From Hymenolepis diminuta (lineage: Eukaryota; Platyhelminthes; Cestoda; Cyclophyllidea; Hymenolepididae), in the NCBI GenBank assembly GCA_900708905.1, contig CAADRB010000042.1, positions 426,382 through 490,381 on the forward strand: DNA of 64,000 nt, in the 5' to 3' direction. The translations under genes and the position numbers were made by a program. The notes beneath the pieces are model-generated. The model saw only the letters and a list, made by a program, of their open reading frames with translations, did not search any database and was not told where the DNA came from. Below, one piece after another: positions 63,682 to 64,000 of this stretch. The number at the start of each line of letters is the position of its first letter. Within the stretch, counting starts at the first letter, position 1.

Positions 63682-63685
63682 TAAA
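63680..63685 (+). terminator. Polyadenylation signal AATAAA overlapping the kinase stop codon
   Basis: The hexamer begins at the second base of the TAA stop (63679-63681). A very short 3' UTR would follow if it is used. Confidence 0.4.
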
Positions 63686-64000
63686 TTATATTTCCTTATT
63701 TGTTATTAAGTGGTTTAATAATATTTATTTTTTGTTTTATCTTTTGACAACATTAGTTTATTTACTAACACGTGAAGAATAGTTCGGCTAATTCTCTCAA
63801 TGTTATTATTATTATTATCAGTCACAGCAGCACAACAAAATTTTCAATTCTACTTGCGGGAAACAATTGAAATCGATTAACAGAAAGTCCGATAAGTGAT
63901 ACAGGAGAGGAGACTAAAAGAGTTTAAGAATAATGTCAGGGTATCAAAGGATAACTCCCTATGCATTTTCCAGAATTACCTTTTATTCGCATTCTCCACG
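63686..64000. other. 3' flank with a short ATT microsatellite
   Basis: AT-rich flank containing a short (ATT)n run at about 63804-63818. No gene is seen before the window ends. Confidence 0.5.

Overview
The window looks like a eukaryotic, most likely flatworm (platyhelminth), nuclear contig. It is AT-rich and gene-poor, uses the standard code, and carries animal-type genes split by many tiny introns (32-44 bp), mixed with introns of about 70-90 bp and a few of 0.7-1.4 kb. The phylum is inferred from gene architecture. No sequence in the window names the species.

Layout: a small coiled-coil protein gene (2944-3844, minus). A long gene-poor stretch with dispersed repeats and one casein kinase 2-like relic (9449-9751). 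An Arf guanine-nucleotide exchange factor of the IQSEC/BRAG type (20090-22371, minus). Another long gene-poor stretch with repeat islands and a non-LTR retroelement relic (about 29.4-30.4 kb). One orphan basic exon (34346-34895, minus). A structurally complete mariner element with a broken transposase (45798-47101). A 5S rRNA-derived sequence (about 47931-48050). Two housekeeping genes in tandem on the minus strand: the 26S proteasome ATPase Rpt2/PSMC1 (49317-50846) and the ribosome-associated ABC protein ABCF3 (51475-57143, 11 exons). More repeats follow, then a plus-strand kinase gene (61541-63681).

The most unusual gene is that last one. Five exons encode about 648 residues made of two CK2-alpha-type kinase domains in one polypeptide. 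The first has lost the catalytic HRD aspartate and the metal-binding DWG aspartate, so it is a predicted pseudokinase. The second keeps the glycine loop, VAVK lysine, HxD aspartate, catalytic-loop lysine and asparagine, and DWG, but has lysine where the alpha-C glutamate should be. Introns sit at matching places in both halves, which points to internal duplication. A pseudokinase-kinase tandem is the JAK layout, here built from CK2. A decayed fragment with the same local residue pattern at 9.5 kb suggests the family has multiplied in this genome.

The genes do not form an operon or a pathway. PSMC1 (protein degradation) and ABCF3 (translation-linked ATPase) are close, same-strand housekeeping neighbours. 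All exon borders were read by eye from GT/AG sites, reading frame and family recall; none has been checked against transcripts.
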